64,000 nucleotides of DNA from Pseudoramibacter sp. (GTDB lineage Bacteria; Bacillota; Clostridia; Eubacteriales; Eubacteriaceae): the NCBI RefSeq assembly GCF_022484225.1, contig NZ_JAKVLT010000001.1:558001-622000 (forward strand), written 5' to 3'. Positions 60,002 to 64,000 of this stretch are shown one piece after another. The stretch's first letter is position 1; the number at the start of each line of letters is the position of its first letter. The position numbers were made by a program, and so were the translations under genes. The notes beneath the pieces are model-generated. The model saw only the letters and a list, made by a program, of their open reading frames with translations. It made no database searches and was not told the origin of the DNA.

Positions 60002-60031
60002 AAAAAAAACAGCACATTTCTGTGCTGTTTT
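60002..60031. terminator. terminator of rubrerythrin gene
   Basis: Inverted repeat AAACAGCACA/TGTGCTGTTT around a short loop with an eight-A run to the left, giving a T-run on the minus strand after the rubrerythrin gene. Confidence 0.8.
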
Positions 60032-60048
60032 GAGGTGCGGATTGAAAA

Positions 60049-60609
60049 TTAATAATTTTCAGCTCTGAGCTGGAAGTAGCTCTGCGGATGTGCGCAGACC
60101 GGGCAGACTGCAGGTGCTTTCGGTCCAACGACGATGTGGCCGCAGTTAGCGCACTGCCAGATCTGATCCCCTTCTCTTGAGAAGACGATGCCGTCTTTGA
60201 CGTTCTTTAATAATTTCTTGTAGCGTTCTTCATGGTGTTTTTCGATATCGCCGACCATGCGGAACAGGCGGGCGATGTCGTCGAAGCCTTCTTCTTCAGC
60301 TTCTTTGGCCATTCTCGGATACATTTCAGTCCATTCGTAAGCTTCACCGTCTGCACCGGCCTGCAGGTTTTCTTCGGTGTTGCCGACGCCGTAGAGGATC
60401 TTGAACCACATTTTAGCGTGTTCTTTTTCGTTATTGGCGGTTTCTGTGAAGAGGTCAGAAATCTGATTATAGCCTTCGCTCTTCGCCTTGCTTGCAAAAT
60501 AGGTGTATTTATTACGTGCCTGAGATTCTCCTGCAAAGGCATCCTGTAAGTTCTTTTCTGTTTTGGTTCCCTTTAATTCTTCAGCTCTGCATCTTAATGG
60601 ATCTGCCAT
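60049..60609 (-). CDS. rbr: rubrerythrin
   Basis: 186 residues. The ferritin-like diiron domain (1-145) shows [35 protein letters not shown] and EKHHEERY. The rubredoxin domain at the end has CANCGHIV and CPVCAHPQ (two CxxC). It reduces hydrogen peroxide in anaerobes. GGAGG precedes the ATG. Confidence 0.96.
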   Translation of the reverse strand: MADPLRCRAEELKGTKTEKNLQDAFAGESQARNKYTYFASKAKSEGYNQISDLFTETANNEKEHAKMWFKILYGVGNTEENLQAGADGEAYEWTEMYPRMAKEAEEEGFDDIARLFRMVGDIEKHHEERYKKLLKNVKDGIVFSREGDQIWQCANCGHIVVGPKAPAVCPVCAHPQSYFQLRAENY

Positions 60610-60647
60610 TTCAAAAACCTCCTAAATATTGTCACATTGATAAGATA

Positions 60648-60698
60648 TGTTCTCTCTGAGAACAGTTTTATCTTATCCCAATTTTGGATCTTCGTCAA
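60648..60698 (-). promoter_or_regulatory. rubrerythrin promoter with palindromic operator candidate
   Basis: On the minus strand TTGACG (60698-60693), 17 bases, TAAGAT (60675-60670). A perfect 7-base-arm palindrome TGTTCTC-N3-GAGAACA lies at 60648-60664, covering the expected start site. A repressor there would block transcription. Confidence 0.68.
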
Positions 60699-60763
60699 TG
60701 TAATTTAGAATTATTATAAAAAGAATTCAGGATTTTAAGTTTTGTTTTATGATTTAGGCATGT

Positions 60764-61936
60764 CTAATTTTCCGGACTTCCAGATACGTCCACCCAGATG
60801 CGGCTGTCCCCGGCGCTGGATTTCCGGCCGGCCCGGAAAACCGTCAAAATCACCTTGGAACCCGGTTTTTTCCGGGCAATGACAGCGGCCATTTCCCGGG
60901 GATTGTTCACCGATTCCCCGCTGATCGACGTGATGACGTCGCCGGGATGGAGGCCCGCCCTTTCGGCGCCGGACCCCGGCGCCACTTCCCGCACACAGAC
61001 GCCGCCGTCAAATCCGGCATCCTGGCCGGTGCGCAGCCTGACCTGAGCCGCGCTGTCGCCGGCGACGCCGATGGTGTTCGGCACAAACCTGCCCGTGGTG
61101 ATGAGCTGATCCACCACCGCGGCTAAATAATAAGACGGCATGGCGTAAGTGCCGCCGCTTTCAGCTGAGACGACGACGCCCACCGCTTCGCCTTCGTTGT
61201 CGAAAAGGGGCTGTCCGGCGCTGACGGCTTTGGTGCTGGCAATCCGGACCAGATCTCGGACGTCAAAGGTTTCGCCGTCGGCCGCGAGGACGTTGGCGTC
61301 GTCGTCGAGGACCGCCGTCTTTCCGGACAAGAGCTTTCCGCCGCTGCGCCCCAGGACGGCAAGCTTTTCCCCTGTATAAAGATGGTTTTCGTCGTCGAGA
61401 ACCGCAGGGGTCAGGTTTTGGGCTTTCACCTTGATCACCGCGAGACCCGAATCGGCATCGGTCCACACCAGGGACGCGGCGTACTTTTTCCTGCCGCCGG
61501 TTTTCACCTGGATGGTCCCGCCGTTTTCGATGAGGCTGGCCGCTGTGACGATCATCCCGTCGGTGGTCACCGCAAAGCCGCTGCCGCTGGCGCCGCTGCA
61601 GGCGACGGTCACCACGGATTTGCCCGCCGTCGAAGCCACTTTGTCCAAGGCCGTTTCGGAAGCGCCGTCCGTTTCGCTGGCCACGGCGCTGGCCGAGCCG
61701 ACGGTGTAGTACAGGGCAAAGAGGATGACCATGAGCACCAGCCCCAGGGCCACCAGACCCATCATCGTCCACCAGCCCCGGCTGTGCTTTTTGATGAGCC
61801 GGTCCACTCCCCGGACTTCGGCTTTTTCGGTCTGAGATTCAGGAGATTCCGGGGTCGAAGACACGGGAAACAAATCGTTTTGAAAGCCTGATGAAGCGTC
61901 TGCGAAGAAGTCGTCTTCCTTTCTGTATTTTCCCAT
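60764..61936 (-). CDS. HtrA/DegP-like protein with PDZ domain and lost catalytic triad
   Basis: 390 residues. A cytoplasmic lead and one helix (about 56-78) precede a trypsin-like domain. Where active HtrA has TNHHV, this reads VTAASLIEN (His to Ser). TDLAV is ADSGLAVIKV (Asp to Gly). GNSGGPL is VSAGQPLFD (Ser to Ala). A PDZ domain ends the protein (VREVAPGSGAERAGLHPGDV). It should be inactive as a protease but may still bind substrates. It lies next to walJ as in the Firmicute wal/yyc region. Confidence 0.85.
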   Translation of the reverse strand: MGKYRKEDDFFADASSGFQNDLFPVSSTPESPESQTEKAEVRGVDRLIKKHSRGWWTMMGLVALGLVLMVILFALYYTVGSASAVASETDGASETALDKVASTAGKSVVTVACSGASGSGFAVTTDGMIVTAASLIENGGTIQVKTGGRKKYAASLVWTDADSGLAVIKVKAQNLTPAVLDDENHLYTGEKLAVLGRSGGKLLSGKTAVLDDDANVLAADGETFDVRDLVRIASTKAVSAGQPLFDNEGEAVGVVVSAESGGTYAMPSYYLAAVVDQLITTGRFVPNTIGVAGDSAAQVRLRTGQDAGFDGGVCVREVAPGSGAERAGLHPGDVITSISGESVNNPREMAAVIARKKPGSKVILTVFRAGRKSSAGDSRIWVDVSGSPEN

Positions 61937-61962
61937 GTCCTGCTCCTTTTATAAATTTCCTG

Positions 61963-62751
61963 TCAGCCCAGTTCGAAGAGGCTGGAGCGCTCGTGGCGCC
62001 GGGCCACGGCGACCCGGGTATCTCCTTCGGAAATCCCCGCGCGCTTGAAGAAATTCTGAGTCGCCTGATAAGCCAGAATCGGCAGGTTGTTTTCGTGGCT
62101 TAAATGGGCCAGAACAATCTGCTTGACACCGCTTTCCGCCAGGGCCACTGCCGTGTCTCCAGCCGTGTCGTTGGACAGATGCCCAACGTCACTGGCGATG
62201 CGGTGCTTCAAATAATAGGGGTAGGGTCCCGTTTCGAGCATCGCGGTGTCGTGGTTGCTTTCAAGGACCACGAGATCCCGCCCTGACAAGGCCGCTTTGA
62301 CTTCTGAGGACACCACACCGGTGTCCGTCGCGATGCCGATAGTGTGGCTGCCGCTGTCGAAGGTGAAGCCCACCGGGTCCGCCGCATCGTGGGAGATCGA
62401 AAAGGTGCCGATCTCGAGATCGCCGATGTCAAAGGGCACGCCGGTCGCGAACAGCCGGATGTTATGGCCCTTGATTTTGCCGATATCCCCGGCCATGGCT
62501 TCCCAGGTGGCGGCGTTGGCGTAAACCGGCAGATCGTAGCGCCGGGACAGCACCCCGACACCGTGAATGTGGTCCCGGTGTTCGTGGGTGACGAGAATCC
62601 CGTCGATCTGCGCCGGCAGTTCGTCGATAGACGCCAGGCCCTGCTCGATCTTTTTCCCCGACAGCCCGGCATCCACGAGGAGCCGGGTCGCGCCGTGGGC
62701 GACAAACAGACAGTTGCCTGAGGAACCGCTGTACAGACTGCAAAATTTCAT
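61963..62751 (-). CDS. walJ: MBL-fold metallohydrolase WalJ (YycJ)
   Basis: 262 residues from ATG 62751 (GAGG 9 bases upstream). The opening MKFCSLYSGSSGN, the metal motif THEHRDHIHG (HxHxDH), SISHDAADPVGF and VVLESNHD fit YycJ/WalJ, a beta-lactamase-fold nuclease-like protein linked to cell-wall and DNA-replication coordination in Firmicutes. The htrA-like gene follows after 26 bases. WalK, WalR and WalHI are not in the window; murA lies upstream instead. Confidence 0.92.
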   Translation of the reverse strand: MKFCSLYSGSSGNCLFVAHGATRLLVDAGLSGKKIEQGLASIDELPAQIDGILVTHEHRDHIHGVGVLSRRYDLPVYANAATWEAMAGDIGKIKGHNIRLFATGVPFDIGDLEIGTFSISHDAADPVGFTFDSGSHTIGIATDTGVVSSEVKAALSGRDLVVLESNHDTAMLETGPYPYYLKHRIASDVGHLSNDTAGDTAVALAESGVKQIVLAHLSHENNLPILAYQATQNFFKRAGISEGDTRVAVARRHERSSLFELG

Positions 62752-62805
62752 AAATACTTGCCTCACTGTGTTTTTTTATCTTAATTGGAAATCCTTAAAA
62801 CGACG

Positions 62806-62845
62806 CAAAAAGCAAACGCCCCGGAAAGGGGCGTAAAGCTTTGTT
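62806..62845 (-). terminator. terminator of murA
   Basis: A 7-bp GC stem ACGCCCC/GGGGCGT with a 5-base loop, extended by AAAGC/GCTTT, with a modest T-run on the minus strand, just after murA. Confidence 0.7.
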
Positions 62846-62857
62846 TAAGTATCGTGT

Positions 62858-64000
62858 TTAGTCTTCAGCCGGTTTGTCCACATGCACCCGGCGGATTTTC
62901 GCGCCGAGGGCTCTGAAATTTTCTTCGAGGTTTTCGTAGCCCCGGTCGATGAACTTCAAACCAGTGATTTCTGACCGGCCATTGGCCACCAGCGCTGCGA
63001 TGACCATGGCTGCGCCGGCGCGGAGGTCGGTCGCCGCGATTTTCGTGCCTGACAGTTCCGGCACCCCTTCGATCATAGCCGTGCGGCCGTTGATCGTGAT
63101 TTTCGCGCCCATCTTGCGCAGTTCGTCCACGTATTTGAACCGGTTTTCAAAAATGCTTTCGTGGAGCTGGCTGTTGCCGTCGGCGATGGACATGAGCACC
63201 GCCATCGGCTGCTGGAGATCGGTCGGGAAGCCCGGGTAGGGCAGGGTCTTGACGTGGCAGCCCTTGAGGCGGCCGTCGTGGCTGACCCGCAGGCAGTCCC
63301 CGTTGACGTTTTCCACCGCCGCGCCCATTTCTTTGAGTTTCGCCGTCACACTTTCCATGTGTTTCGGGATGATGCCTTTGACGAGGACATCGCCGTTGGT
63401 CGCGGCCGCTGCCATCATGTATGTGCCTGCCGTGATCTGGTCCGGCACCACGGAATAAGAACAGGCGTGGAGAGCTTCGACGCCAGTAATGCGCAGGGTG
63501 TCAGTGCCGGCCCCTTTGATATTCGCGCCCATTTTATTGAGGAAGTTCGCCACGTCAACGATGTGGGGTTCCTTGGCGGCGTTTTCGATCACCGTGCGCC
63601 CTTCAGTGAGCACTGCGGCGAGCATGACGTTGATCGTGGCCCCGACGGACACGACGTCCATGTAGATGTTCGTGCCTTTGAGGGCGTCGGCTTTCATCTT
63701 CACGCAGCCGTGTTCAATGGTCACGTCCGCGCCCAGGGCTTCAAAGCCCTTGATGTGCTGGTCGATGGGCCGGTCGCCGATGTTGCAGCCCCCGGGCAGG
63801 GGGACAATCGCGTGGTGATAGCGGCCGAGGAGGGCACCTAAAAGATAGTAGGACGCGCGCATTTCACCGATTTCGTCCTGATAGGGTTCACAGTCGTAGG
63901 ACAGCTCATCCCGGGAATCGATGGTCAGCACGTCGTCGTGCCAGTCCACCTTCGCGCCGATGCGCTTTAAGATGTCCACCATCTTCCGCACGTCGTCAAT
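62858..64000 (-). CDS. murA: UDP-N-acetylglucosamine 1-carboxyvinyltransferase MurA, C-terminal part
   Basis: The frame is open to the right edge; about 380 residues are visible and the first 40 or so are outside. The catalytic Cys lies in [39 protein letters not shown] and [14 protein letters not shown] are MurA signatures, as is [12 protein letters not shown]. The enzyme makes the first committed step of peptidoglycan. It stands upstream of walJ with a terminator between. Confidence 0.95.
   Translation of the reverse strand: MDDVRKMVDILKRIGAKVDWHDDVLTIDSRDELSYDCEPYQDEIGEMRASYYLLGALLGRYHHAIVPLPGGCNIGDRPIDQHIKGFEALGADVTIEHGCVKMKADALKGTNIYMDVVSVGATINVMLAAVLTEGRTVIENAAKEPHIVDVANFLNKMGANIKGAGTDTLRITGVEALHACSYSVVPDQITAGTYMMAAAATNGDVLVKGIIPKHMESVTAKLKEMGAAVENVNGDCLRVSHDGRLKGCHVKTLPYPGFPTDLQQPMAVLMSIADGNSQLHESIFENRFKYVDELRKMGAKITINGRTAMIEGVPELSGTKIAATDLRAGAAMVIAALVANGRSEITGLKFIDRGYENLEENFRALGAKIRRVHVDKPAED

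Overview
The window reads as chromosomal DNA of a GC-rich, strictly anaerobic, fermentative Gram-positive bacterium of the Clostridia. The signs are pyruvate formate-lyase with its activase, rubrerythrin, a 2x[4Fe-4S] ferredoxin, RicT/YaaT, the gene order decarboxylase-tmk...holB-ricT known from Bacillus yaaO-yaaT, the murA...walJ-htrA neighbourhood and sortase-assembled pili. A relative of Eubacterium/Pseudoramibacter is a guess from general character only. No rRNA, tRNA, IS element or CRISPR array was seen, and no gap longer than 300 bases lacks a gene.

Layout. (1) 1-15 kb: mostly minus-strand genes for a CPBP protease, a hydrolase, a dehydrogenase, a NUDIX enzyme, a cyclase, a MetE-like protein, a ThrE exporter with its LysR regulator, YaaA and a MacB-like ABC exporter. 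An AT-rich patch (3.8-5.6 kb) carries an SRA-like modified-base reader and a two-domain RNase HI. (2) 15-25.9 kb: an accessory island, AT-rich in part and visibly decaying. It holds a frameshifted secreted protein, a dead second copy of the NUDIX gene, a stub of a GHKL ATPase, two adjacent radical-SAM genes, two adjacent sirtuin-like genes (one lacking the catalytic His and Zn cysteines), a divergent TetR regulator, a RelE-like toxin remnant, and an operon of a nuclease-P-loop (DUF2075-type) protein, a PD-(D/E)XK nuclease and two unknown proteins. This operon and the sirtuin/radical-SAM cluster are the best candidates for undescribed systems. (3) 26-46.9 kb: core genes including rlmD, an orphan EutS-like shell protein, ferredoxin, ricT-holB, tmk, HD-GYP, ybaK, metA, ftsH, larC, yhaM, an NYN-LOTUS protein and mtnN. 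(4) 46.9-52.8 kb: a compact pilus operon with a VWA tip adhesin, a signal peptidase with Arg at the catalytic Lys position, two FctA-type pilins (one frameshifted) and a class B sortase. (5) 53-64 kb: pflAB with an FNR-type regulator and a well-placed FNR box, a MarR regulator, rubrerythrin, and the wall-linked murA-walJ-htrA group, in which the HtrA protein has lost its whole catalytic triad.

How it fits together: the FNR-like protein next to pflBA probably tunes anaerobic pyruvate cleavage through the TTGAT-N4-ATCAA box ahead of pflA. The pilus genes form one self-contained secretion and assembly unit. The island looks like a former defence or stress locus in which some modules are intact and others have been lost. 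Several single-base frameshifts (15303, 22518, 49622) could be real or assembly errors; reads should decide.
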